Shown: positions 23,527 through 31,796 of the stretch, in pieces | Layout of the letters: every line of letters begins with the position of its first letter | Numbering within the stretch: the first letter of the stretch is position 1 | DNA from: an uncultured Lachnospiraceae bacterium | GTDB taxonomy: Bacteria; Bacillota; Clostridia; Lachnospirales; Lachnospiraceae | Direction of reading: 5' to 3' | DNA: 34,513 nucleotides | Assembly: GCA_910588965.1 (NCBI GenBank) | Contig: CAJUSO010000039.1 | Span: forward strand, 1-34,513 | The notes under the pieces: model-generated | Told to the model about the DNA's origin: nothing | The model's database searches: none | What the model saw: the letters and a program-made list of their open reading frames with translations, nothing else | Made by a program: the position numbers and the translations under genes

Positions 23527-25974
23527 ATGAAAAGAGAGAGGAAGATGTGGAAAAGATGGTTGGCTTCTGTCCTGTGCATGGCAATGGCGCTGCCGCTGTA
23601 TCCGCAGCAGGCGGCGACAATGGCAGAAGGGCAGAAAGCCGGGGCGGAAGGCAATCCAGACGTTTGTGAGGAGGCCGACTATGACGGCGTGGAGCCAACA
23701 TGGGGAGAATGGACGGAGAAAGAAGGGCAGGCTGGGGATTGGATAGCGGCGGCTCAATTAAATTGCAAAAATTGCGGGGGGAAAACGTCTGGCCACAGCC
23801 AGGAGATGGAAGTGGCGGTCACGCCAGAGGAGACAAAGCCTGCTTCTTGCGAAGCAGAAGGAGTGCGTACCTATCAAGCTTCCTTTGAGTGGGATGGCAA
23901 AATGTATGAACATCCAGAGCCTAAGGAAGTGGCAATACCAGCAAAGGGGCATACCTATGGGGAGCCTGTATGGGAGTGGGGCCTGGAAGGGGAAGAGAAG
24001 GCGGCCAAAGCCGTGTTTATGTGTAAAGTGTGCAAGAAGGGGCACGAAAAGGATGGGAAGGTGGAAGCTATCTCCCACAAGGAGGCAACCTGTACCGCAC
24101 CGGGAGAGATGGTTTATAAGGCGGCAGTGGCCATCCCAGAGGAGGAACGGCCGCAGTTTGAGAAAGCATCTTACGAAGGTACAACGACGGTAGAAGAACC
24201 CATAAAGGGGCATAAGTATGGGTGTCCGGTGTGGCAGTGGGATCTGGCAGGGGAAGAGAAGGCGGCCAAAGCTGTGTTTGCGTGTAAGGCGTGCCCGGAA
24301 AAAGATACAAGGGACGCAGAGGTGGAAGCCATCTCCAGCAAGGAGGCAACCTGTACCGAATCAGGAGAAATAGCCTATCGGGCGGCGGTGGTCATTCCAG
24401 AGCCAGAGCGGCCGCAGTTTGCGAATGCATCTTACGAAGACACGAGGAGCATAGTGGAACCAGCAAAGGGCCATACCTATGGCGAACCTGTGTGGGGGGA
24501 ATGGCGCACTGACGCCGGGACAGGCGAATGCCAGATTGACGTTACATTTACCTGTACGGAATGTGGCACGCCAACGGAGACGAAGACGGTAACAGGAAGA
24601 GAGGTTAGCCGCAAGGCTCCGACATGTAAGGAGGGAGGCAGCGTTTCCTACCAGGCGCAGGTGGGGACAGGCGTCCCGGGCGAGACAGCGCTGTCACCTA
24701 TTTTGGAAAAGCCGATTCCTCAGGAGGGCCATAGCCATGCCATTTCCAGCAGCACATGGAAATGGGATGCCGAGGAGGGAGCGTATTACGTGGAAGTGAC
24801 TACGGCTTGCGCAAAGTGCTTGGAGGAAAATGTGCTGTCTGTGCCTGCCAAGGAAGAGGTGAAGAAGGCAACCTGTACGGAAACGGGCGAGATTACCTAT
24901 ACGGCGCAGGTGCAGGTGGGCGAGGCGGGATACCCGATGTCAATGTCCATTTGGCTGCCAGCAGAGGGGCATGCATATGGGGAGCCGGAATGGAGGCTGA
25001 GCGAAGACCATAAGACGGTTACCGCAGCGATGGCCTGTACCAAATGCGCGGAAGGGACGGACGGCCACCGTATAGAAGGGAGTACAGGGCCAAAGGCGGA
25101 AATCGTGCCGGCAAGCTGTACGCAGGCAGGGAAGGCAATTTATACTGCAAGCGTAGCGCTTGGAGGCAACACATATACGAAACAGATAGAGTTGGCGATA
25201 CCGGCGGCCGGGCATAAGATGAAAAAAACGGCTGCGAAGGCGGCTACATGTGAAACGGCCGGGAATACGGCATACAGCGCCTGCGAGGCCTGCAAGAAAT
25301 ATTTTTCCGATGAACAGGGGAAGAAGGAGATTGCGAAAGACAGCTGGGTGGTAAAAAAGAAAGGGCATAAGATTAAGAGTGTTGTGGCTGTGAAGGCGAC
25401 CAAGGCAAAAGCAGGCAGCCTGAAACGCAAATGCAGCGTATGCGGGAAGGTGGAAGATACCATTAGCATTCCGAAGACGGAACTGGAAATCAATATTGGC
25501 AGCTCTGCAAAAGTAGTGAAGGACCCTAAAAAATGCAAGGTCAGCCTAAAAAATGCATCGATGTATAAAAAATACCTTACGCTGGACGCAAATAAGGGGA
25601 CAATTAAGACAAAGAAGGATTACTCGGTAAAGTTTAAGGAATCTATCCCATTGACTGTGAAAATTGCGGACAAGACGTATAAGGTGAATGTGAAGGTTAA
25701 AATCCCAGCCCCGAAAGTGGACATTAAGAAGAAGAAAGAGGGCGATTACTATCGTTTTACATTTAAGTATCATATTAAGGGAGCGGACAAAATCCGTGTG
25801 CGTTGTAATGTGAAAGGCGCAAAGGATGAAGCATTAGACAGATATCTGAGTAAGCCGAAGAGCGATAAGGATTCCTATATTTATTTTAGGCTGGCAAAAA
25901 ATGAAAAAGTGACATTTACCATTACCGCTTTCTATGGGAAAAATATCTCAGAAAAGCTGGTAATTACGAAGTGA
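23527..25974 (+). CDS. Secreted cysteine-pair repeat protein
   Basis: This 815-residue protein has a signal peptide (MKRERKMWKRWLASVLCMAM, then ALPLYPQQAATMA). It is followed by about six diverged repeats, each with GHxYGEPxWxW, a CxxC pair, and ATCTxxGxxxYxAxV. The two best-preserved units have an exact 87-codon period (glycine codons at 23947, 24208 and 24469). From about residue 640 the protein turns into a Lys-rich, beta-type C-terminal region without cysteines. No sortase motif or terminal membrane segment is seen, so it is released or held by charge. Similar repeats occur in Lachnospiraceae surface proteins (general knowledge); function is unknown. It sits between two kinase genes and may be the ectodomain ligand. 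AAAGGAG is seven bases before ATG 23527. Confidence 0.78.
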   Translation: MKRERKMWKRWLASVLCMAMALPLYPQQAATMAEGQKAGAEGNPDVCEEADYDGVEPTWGEWTEKEGQAGDWIAAAQLNCKNCGGKTSGHSQEMEVAVTPEETKPASCEAEGVRTYQASFEWDGKMYEHPEPKEVAIPAKGHTYGEPVWEWGLEGEEKAAKAVFMCKVCKKGHEKDGKVEAISHKEATCTAPGEMVYKAAVAIPEEERPQFEKASYEGTTTVEEPIKGHKYGCPVWQWDLAGEEKAAKAVFACKACPEKDTRDAEVEAISSKEATCTESGEIAYRAAVVIPEPERPQFANASYEDTRSIVEPAKGHTYGEPVWGEWRTDAGTGECQIDVTFTCTECGTPTETKTVTGREVSRKAPTCKEGGSVSYQAQVGTGVPGETALSPILEKPIPQEGHSHAISSSTWKWDAEEGAYYVEVTTACAKCLEENVLSVPAKEEVKKATCTETGEITYTAQVQVGEAGYPMSMSIWLPAEGHAYGEPEWRLSEDHKTVTAAMACTKCAEGTDGHRIEGSTGPKAEIVPASCTQAGKAIYTASVALGGNTYTKQIELAIPAAGHKMKKTAAKAATCETAGNTAYSACEACKKYFSDEQGKKEIAKDSWVVKKKGHKIKSVVAVKATKAKAGSLKRKCSVCGKVEDTISIPKTELEINIGSSAKVVKDPKKCKVSLKNASMYKKYLTLDANKGTIKTKKDYSVKFKESIPLTVKIADKTYKVNVKVKIPAPKVDIKKKKEGDYYRFTFKYHIKGADKIRVRCNVKGAKDEALDRYLSKPKSDKDSYIYFRLAKNEKVTFTITAFYGKNISEKLVITK

Positions 25975-26039
25975 TTGTGGGAAGGGGCGTACCAGATGCT
26001 GTGGTTGTATGTGGGACGCAAGAAGGGATGTGACGGTTT

Positions 26040-28397
26040 ATGAAATTATGTATGGGATGCATGGAGCAGATTGGGGATGATGTTGCCGCTTGCCCTTACT
26101 GTGGCTTTAATGAGGGAATGTTCCGGCAGGAGTCGTATTACCTGGATCCCGGAACGGTAGTTGGCGGCAGGTATATTGTTGGCAGGGTGTTGGGTTACGG
26201 AGGCCATACAGTTTCTTATTTGGGGATGGATGCGGGTGGGGGACGTAAAGTAGTCGTGAAGGAATACCTGCCAAGCGACTTTTCCACCCGTTCGGAGGGA
26301 GACAAGGATGTAACAATTTATTCGGGGGACGGACAGGAGCAGTTTGAGCAGGGCCTGGCAAATTTCTTAAATGAGGCGAACCGCATGGAACATCTGCAGG
26401 ATACGCAAGGGATTGCAAAAGTGTACGACTGCCTGGCCGAAAATGAGACGGGGTATGTCATTTCAGAGTATGTGCAGGGAAAGACGCTCCAGCAGATTTT
26501 GCAGGAAGGAAAAAAGTACAGCGTAAAAGAGGCTTTGGATTTTATCTGCCAAATCCTGCGGGGGCTTTCTGGCGTCCATGATATGGATATCGTCCACTGT
26601 GATATCTCACCGGATACGATTACCGTCACGGATACAGGCGAGATCAAACTGATGGATTTTGGCGCAACCCGCTATGTGACAACGGCAAATTCCAAGAGCC
26701 TGTCGCTTATACTGAAACGGGGATATGCGCCGGAAGAGCAGTACCGCAGCAAAGGGAAACGCGGGCCATGGACCGATGTTTATGCGCTGGGGGCTGTCAT
26801 GTACCAGATGATTACCGGCACAGTCCCCCAGGAATCGGTGGAGCGCGCCCTAGAGGACGATTTGAAAGAGCCGTCGAAAATGGGGATTAAGATTTCCTCA
26901 GATATAGAAAATGCGCTGATGAATGCGCTGAACGTATACCAGGAGGAGCGCACGCCGTCAGCAAAAAAATTCCTGGAGGAACTGAACAGCAGCAATGTCA
27001 GGCGCATCAAAGTGAAGCGGAAGAAAAATAAGATGGGGAAATTCCCGCTCTGGGCGAAAGGATTGGTAGCATGCCTGGCTTGTGTAGTAGTGGCGGGCGG
27101 CGCCTATATGTTCCAGGGGATTGCGTGGGGAGGCCCGGATTCCCTGGGCGGAGATGCAATTATCATGCCGGATCTCCGGGGGAAGACCCAAGAGGAAGCA
27201 GAAAAGAGTATCCAGGAACTCAATGAGGAGTATGGCTGGGAAATCAAACTTGACTTAGCGGAAAACGAGTTTGTATTTGATTTGAGGCAGGAGGACGGCA
27301 CCGTATGCACACAGTCCGTTCCGTCCGGGACAGAGCTGCACAACCCGGAGAGCGAGGAACAAAATGGGGAAATTGCGGGCGGTATTTCCCGTGATGAAGA
27401 GGGGAACCTTACCGGCAGCATAACCATCGCCTTGTATAGCGGGCAGAAGCTGCGCTATCAGGAAATCAGCGGGATGAATGCCTATAAGTTGTCCAAGAAA
27501 CTGGATATGGATTTGAGCACATACGGCGTTAAGGTAGAGGATAACGGGAAAAATTATTATGACCTGGCCCTGCTTGAGGTGGAGGGGGTCCAGATTTCCC
27601 CGGAAGATTTGGATAAAGAGGAAAACCGGGACAAAGTGATTCCTTACAGCAAAGATATCAAGATCCACTACTATGCATCGGATTTCTTTTATTGGAAGGA
27701 ACTGCCGGACTTTGCGGCCGAGAAGAGCCTAGACAGTGAGGAACAGCTATACCAATATGTCGATGAGAAGGAGATGAAGGAGAGCGGCAGGACGAAATCG
27801 CTGGGCGACAGCAATCTAGTGGATGACGGGTATGTTGCGGTTGACACAGAAAAATATAAGGAGGGGCAGATTGTAGGGCAGACGGTAAAGGCGGGAAAGG
27901 AGTATAATGAATCCCAGCCTGGGGAGACGATGCTCGAAATCCAAGTGATTGGCAAAGTCTTCCGCTTTCAGGGCAAGACAGGCGGTGAATTTCTGGAGGA
28001 GATTAAAGGACAGCCGGATTGGGACGGCTCTGTCAAGTATGGTTTCTCCGCGGAAAGTGGGGAAAGCGTTAGCGAAAGCGAAGGAAGGGGTTGGCAGGTC
28101 AGTGCGGTGCAGATCCGTAAAAACGATGAAAATGTGCCTTATATGAAGCTTGGAAATGAAGAAGGGGTGTTTCTCCACATTATCGTTAAGAAGCCAGTGA
28201 TAGCAGAGCCAAAACAGGAGGACAAGCCCACAAAATGGACGCCGTCCACACCGTCAAAACGGAACCCACCATCTACACCTGCATCACCGTCTGCACCTGC
28301 GCCTACGCCATCTCCTACACCTACACCTACGCCGTCACCTGACCCTGCACCTGAAGATCCGCGTGTAATAAACCCGAGTGTAGGACCGAAGGAATAA
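26040..28397 (+). CDS. Transmembrane PASTA-type Ser/Thr kinase with degenerate catalytic loop
   Basis: This 785-residue protein has a zinc ribbon (CMGC...CPYC, residues 4-21), a kinase domain (about 42-315), a transmembrane helix (about 337-358) and a large ectodomain. The ectodomain opens with a PASTA-like unit (MPDLRGKTQEEAEKSIQELN). It continues with further PASTA-like segments and ends in a Pro/Thr/Ser-rich tail (APTPSPTPTPTPSPDPAP) that may span the wall. Kinase motifs are altered. The glycine loop is GYGGHT and the ATP Lys74 and DFG 206-208 are kept. The catalytic loop reads HCDISPDT, so the HRD Arg is Cys and the magnesium-binding Asn is Thr193. Activity may be weak or absent, making it a candidate pseudokinase sensor. 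The ribosome site is weak (AGAAGGGA at 11 bases). Confidence 0.85.
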   Translation: MKLCMGCMEQIGDDVAACPYCGFNEGMFRQESYYLDPGTVVGGRYIVGRVLGYGGHTVSYLGMDAGGGRKVVVKEYLPSDFSTRSEGDKDVTIYSGDGQEQFEQGLANFLNEANRMEHLQDTQGIAKVYDCLAENETGYVISEYVQGKTLQQILQEGKKYSVKEALDFICQILRGLSGVHDMDIVHCDISPDTITVTDTGEIKLMDFGATRYVTTANSKSLSLILKRGYAPEEQYRSKGKRGPWTDVYALGAVMYQMITGTVPQESVERALEDDLKEPSKMGIKISSDIENALMNALNVYQEERTPSAKKFLEELNSSNVRRIKVKRKKNKMGKFPLWAKGLVACLACVVVAGGAYMFQGIAWGGPDSLGGDAIIMPDLRGKTQEEAEKSIQELNEEYGWEIKLDLAENEFVFDLRQEDGTVCTQSVPSGTELHNPESEEQNGEIAGGISRDEEGNLTGSITIALYSGQKLRYQEISGMNAYKLSKKLDMDLSTYGVKVEDNGKNYYDLALLEVEGVQISPEDLDKEENRDKVIPYSKDIKIHYYASDFFYWKELPDFAAEKSLDSEEQLYQYVDEKEMKESGRTKSLGDSNLVDDGYVAVDTEKYKEGQIVGQTVKAGKEYNESQPGETMLEIQVIGKVFRFQGKTGGEFLEEIKGQPDWDGSVKYGFSAESGESVSESEGRGWQVSAVQIRKNDENVPYMKLGNEEGVFLHIIVKKPVIAEPKQEDKPTKWTPSTPSKRNPPSTPASPSAPAPTPSPTPTPTPSPDPAPEDPRVINPSVGPKE

Positions 28398-28412
28398 AAG
28401 GAGAAAACAGCA

Positions 28413-30635
28413 ATGGAATTTTGTTATCATTGTATGCGCCAGATTGAGAACAGGAAAGCCCATGCCTGCCCGCATTGCGGGAAGAGCCTGAAGCCAGGGG
28501 AGCAGGATGCCCGGTTTTTAAAGCCAGGCACGTTCCTCGGTGGGAAATTCACCATCGGGGAACCGCTGGGGGCCGGGGGTTTTGGGAATACCTATATTGG
28601 ATGGGATAACTTGCTGTTCCGCAGGGTTGCAGTGAAAGAGTTTTATCCGGAGCAGTACTGTTCCCGGGATGGGCTGACGGTCCGTGTGTCGGAAGAAAGG
28701 CTTGCCCCGCGTTTTGGGAGAGGGCTTGCGCAGTTCCTGGAAGAGGCGCGGAATGTGGCTTCACTGCACGAGGTGCAAGGCGTGGTGGAGATTACAGATT
28801 TCTTCGAGGAGAACGGCACGGGTTATATTGTGATGGAGTACCTGGAAGGGATGGATGTAAAGACAATCCTGATGAAATCGGGAGACAAGAAGGAGTATGA
28901 GTGGTGCCGCCGTGTCATCCTCACGTTATTGTATACCCTGAGGGAGGTCCATAAGCGGGGCGTGCTTCACCGCGACATTGCGCCGGACAATATTTTTGTC
29001 ACGGACGAGGGTATCATCAAGCTGATTGATTTTGGCGCGGCCAAAAATGCATCGGTGTTGGAGGACAATTCAGATATCATGCTTAAATCCGGATATGCGC
29101 CGGTTGAGCAGTACAGCCGCAAACGTGAGCAGGGGCCGTATACGGATATCTACGCGGTTGCAGCCCTATTCTATCGGATGCTGACAGGGCAAAAGCCAAT
29201 CCCTGCAAATGAGCGGCAGGCAGGCGATACCATGATTTCCCCATCGCAGATGGGGGTTGAGCTTCCGGAAGGGGCGGAGATAGCAATTATGGTCTGCCTA
29301 AACTTGGAGCCGGAGTATCGGCTGCAAAGCACGGATGAATTTATGGAAGCCCTGGATGGGAAATTTTTTAAGCCGGTATATGAAGCGGAGTGGATTCTGC
29401 CCCCAGTGGATGAGAAAAAGGGGATTTTGGAGCGTCTCTCCGCCATGCCGGCAGCGGCAAAGGCAGCGCTGTGCCTGCTGTGCGTCTGCATTGCCGGGGG
29501 AGTTGCATTTGGTGGGGCGGCATTTCTAGAGAGCCGGAATGCTGCCGCGAGCTTGAATGAGGAAGGCCAGGCTGGAATTTTTACGATGGGGGATTACAGG
29601 GGGCAGGATTATGAAGATGTGTTGGCCGAGCTTGCAGAAAAGGGGATTGAGAATATCGGAGATCCAGAGTATGTCCTTGACGAAAGCGAGCAAGGGACGG
29701 TCGTACGGCAGAGTATCGAGCCTTCCGCTTCCGTCTCAAGGAAGGATAAGCTTAAATTTACCGTCAGCGGGGGAGACGCCTATTATACGATGCCGGATTT
29801 TAGCGGGATGGGACAGGAAGAGGTTATCCGGTATTATACGGAGAAGAATTTTGATGTAAGGGTATATGGCAATCCATGCCGGGAAGATGAGCTGAGCCAT
29901 ACAAAGAAAGGGGAGAACAATGCGTTTTCCCATAAAAAGCAAAAAATAGCAATCAAAAGTTGTTTTTCAGCGGATGCTGCAAAAGGCGTTTGCGTTGGCC
30001 AGTCTGTAAAAGCGGGAGAGAAATGCGATGTTGACGAGGAGATTACGGTATCCGTTTCCGTTGGCGGACAGATGGAAGACTTTAATGTGGAGGTGCCGGA
30101 TTTTACCGGCTTAACGGTAAAGCAGGCAAAGAAGCTCTTAAAAACTTCTGGGCTCAAAGGGATTGTGGAAGCAGAGATGTCTGGGCAGGAGGAGGAAGGC
30201 GCGTGCGTACAGGCGCAGGGCATTGCAGTGGGAGAGGCGGTGAACCGTTACCGGGATAAAGGGAAGAAGTTCCGCCTGGAATTTGGGATTGCAGAAGAAG
30301 AAGAGGAAGAAAAGCAGCCAGAGCCATCCAGGCAGGAAGCGCCTTCCATGCCGCAGGAGGCAGCAGAACCAGAGCCTACGCCAGCGCCAGAGCCAGCGCC
30401 GCCAGTCCAGGAAGCGCCGCACATCTCGCATGAGGTGCCAGATTCAACCCCAACGCCAACGCCAACCCCAACGCCAACCCCAGGTGCTCCTGGGCAGGAA
30501 GCATCTCCTGCGCCGTCAAAGCGGGAGCCAGATGTTATGCCAGCCCCTGACGGGCACGATCCAAACTCATCCAACCGCATTGAGTTACCATCCGAGATAG
30601 AAATAGATATAGACTTAGACTTAGGGAAGGTTTAG
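28413..30635 (+). CDS. Transmembrane PASTA-type Ser/Thr kinase (PrkC-like layout)
   Basis: This 740-residue protein has a zinc ribbon (CYHC...CPHC, residues 4-22) and a kinase domain (about 43-320). The kinase shows PLGAGGFGNTY, Lys75, HRDIAPDN (Asp188, Asn193), DFG 206-208 and GYAPVEQY. A transmembrane helix (about 350-373) leads to three PASTA-like units beginning near residues 392 (MGDYRGQDYEDVLAEL), 456 (MPDFSGMGQEEVIRYY) and 562 (VPDFTGLTVKQAKKLL). The tail is Glu-rich then Pro-rich with (TP)n, ending acidic. PASTA domains classically sense peptidoglycan fragments or lipid II. The layout matches PrkC/PknB except for the added zinc ribbon and the HRDIAP loop. AAAAGGAG precedes the ATG by nine bases. 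It is the most conventional and probably active kinase of the set. Confidence 0.88.
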   Translation: MEFCYHCMRQIENRKAHACPHCGKSLKPGEQDARFLKPGTFLGGKFTIGEPLGAGGFGNTYIGWDNLLFRRVAVKEFYPEQYCSRDGLTVRVSEERLAPRFGRGLAQFLEEARNVASLHEVQGVVEITDFFEENGTGYIVMEYLEGMDVKTILMKSGDKKEYEWCRRVILTLLYTLREVHKRGVLHRDIAPDNIFVTDEGIIKLIDFGAAKNASVLEDNSDIMLKSGYAPVEQYSRKREQGPYTDIYAVAALFYRMLTGQKPIPANERQAGDTMISPSQMGVELPEGAEIAIMVCLNLEPEYRLQSTDEFMEALDGKFFKPVYEAEWILPPVDEKKGILERLSAMPAAAKAALCLLCVCIAGGVAFGGAAFLESRNAAASLNEEGQAGIFTMGDYRGQDYEDVLAELAEKGIENIGDPEYVLDESEQGTVVRQSIEPSASVSRKDKLKFTVSGGDAYYTMPDFSGMGQEEVIRYYTEKNFDVRVYGNPCREDELSHTKKGENNAFSHKKQKIAIKSCFSADAAKGVCVGQSVKAGEKCDVDEEITVSVSVGGQMEDFNVEVPDFTGLTVKQAKKLLKTSGLKGIVEAEMSGQEEEGACVQAQGIAVGEAVNRYRDKGKKFRLEFGIAEEEEEEKQPEPSRQEAPSMPQEAAEPEPTPAPEPAPPVQEAPHISHEVPDSTPTPTPTPTPTPGAPGQEASPAPSKREPDVMPAPDGHDPNSSNRIELPSEIEIDIDLDLGKV
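30446..30481 (+). repeat. Hexanucleotide repeat encoding (Thr-Pro)n
   Basis: Six consecutive AAC(C/G)CC units encode the TPTPTP stretch in the ectodomain tail of the PASTA kinase. Copy-number slippage in steps of six would stay in frame and only change spacer length. Confidence 0.7.
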
Positions 30636-30732
30636 GTTCTTGGCTGGGAGGGTTCCCGCGGCGGACGGCGGAAAAGCTGTTTCAATCGTGCATGATCCTG
30701 GTACTGAAATAATTAAGAGGTGACATTTAAAA

Positions 30733-31785
30733 ATGCGGAAGAAATTAGTGAATCCAGATAAGCTGTGCATGGGATGCATGGGAGAGCTGGCGTATCCGGG
30801 GGCGGTCTGCCCGAAATGCGGGTTTAACGTGGCGGCATACCGAAGGCCGGAGAATAGCCTTCCTCTGTATGAAATTGTGAATGGAAAGTACCTGCTTGGC
30901 AGGGTGCTTGGTGTAGGTGGATTTGGGATTACTTATATTGCATGGGATTTTTACCAGGGGAGAAGGGTGTGTGTGAAAGAATACTTCCCGCGGAATGTTG
31001 CGGTCCGTAACCGCGGGGCCCATACATACTCTGAATCAATTTCTGTATCGATAGACTGTAGCCAGGAGGGGTATATGAGCGCAGAAAACTATACGAAATA
31101 TGTGGAGAAAGTCAGGTCTGCTTATATGAAAGGCCTCTCTGCCTACATCCAGGAGGCGGAAAACCTGTCTAAGTATTATCTGATGCCAGGTATTGTGTCA
31201 ATCCGGGATTTCTTTTACGGAAACAATACGGCGTATATTGTCATGGAATACATAGAAGGGATGGATATGGGGAAATATGCGAAGCGCAAAGGCGGGAAGC
31301 TTGCGCCCCAGGAAGTGTTTTTCCTATTGAAGGACGTCTTGCGGGCTCTGGACGCAGTACATAAAGACAGTATTATACACAGGGATATCAGCCCGGACAA
31401 TATTATGCTTACGGACCAGTGGAATGCGGTGCTGATTGATTTTGGCGCCGCCAGGGATTATGAGCATACGAAGAAGGCGCCCATTCTGCTAAAGCATGGC
31501 TATGCCCCGGTAGAGCAGTACAGGGTAGACGGGGAACAGGGCCCATGGACAGATGTATACAGCATGTGCGCGAGCATTTATTATCTTCTGGCAGGGAAAC
31601 GGCTGCCCTCTTCCTTGGAGAGGCAGAAGCAGGATACGCTGCCAATGCTGCAGGCGCTGGGCGTTCCGGTATCTGAAGAACAGGACAACATCATCAGGAA
31701 GGGGCTGAACATCAATCCGCAGGAGAGGTACCAGTCTGTTGGGGAGCTGTATCGGGATTTATACCAAGAGATAATATATGCATAA
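30733..31785 (+). CDS. Soluble zinc-ribbon Ser/Thr kinase
   Basis: This 350-residue protein has a zinc ribbon (CMGC...CPKC, residues 12-29) followed by a kinase domain to the C-terminus and no transmembrane helix. Motifs are VLGVGGFGITY, Lys82, HRDISPDN (Asp218, Asn223), DFG 236-238 and GYAPVEQY. An insertion of roughly 35 residues (about 95-130, containing YSESISVSIDCSQEGYMS) lies between the beta-3 lysine and helix C. It could be a substrate- or partner-binding element. It is the only one of the five kinases that consists of little more than the ribbon and a single catalytic domain. The gap before it (97 nt) is the largest inside the operon and shows no clear terminator. AAGAGGTGA is nine bases before the ATG. 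Confidence 0.88.
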   Translation: MRKKLVNPDKLCMGCMGELAYPGAVCPKCGFNVAAYRRPENSLPLYEIVNGKYLLGRVLGVGGFGITYIAWDFYQGRRVCVKEYFPRNVAVRNRGAHTYSESISVSIDCSQEGYMSAENYTKYVEKVRSAYMKGLSAYIQEAENLSKYYLMPGIVSIRDFFYGNNTAYIVMEYIEGMDMGKYAKRKGGKLAPQEVFFLLKDVLRALDAVHKDSIIHRDISPDNIMLTDQWNAVLIDFGAARDYEHTKKAPILLKHGYAPVEQYRVDGEQGPWTDVYSMCASIYYLLAGKRLPSSLERQKQDTLPMLQALGVPVSEEQDNIIRKGLNINPQERYQSVGELYRDLYQEIIYA

Positions 31786-31796
31786 AGGAGAATGGG

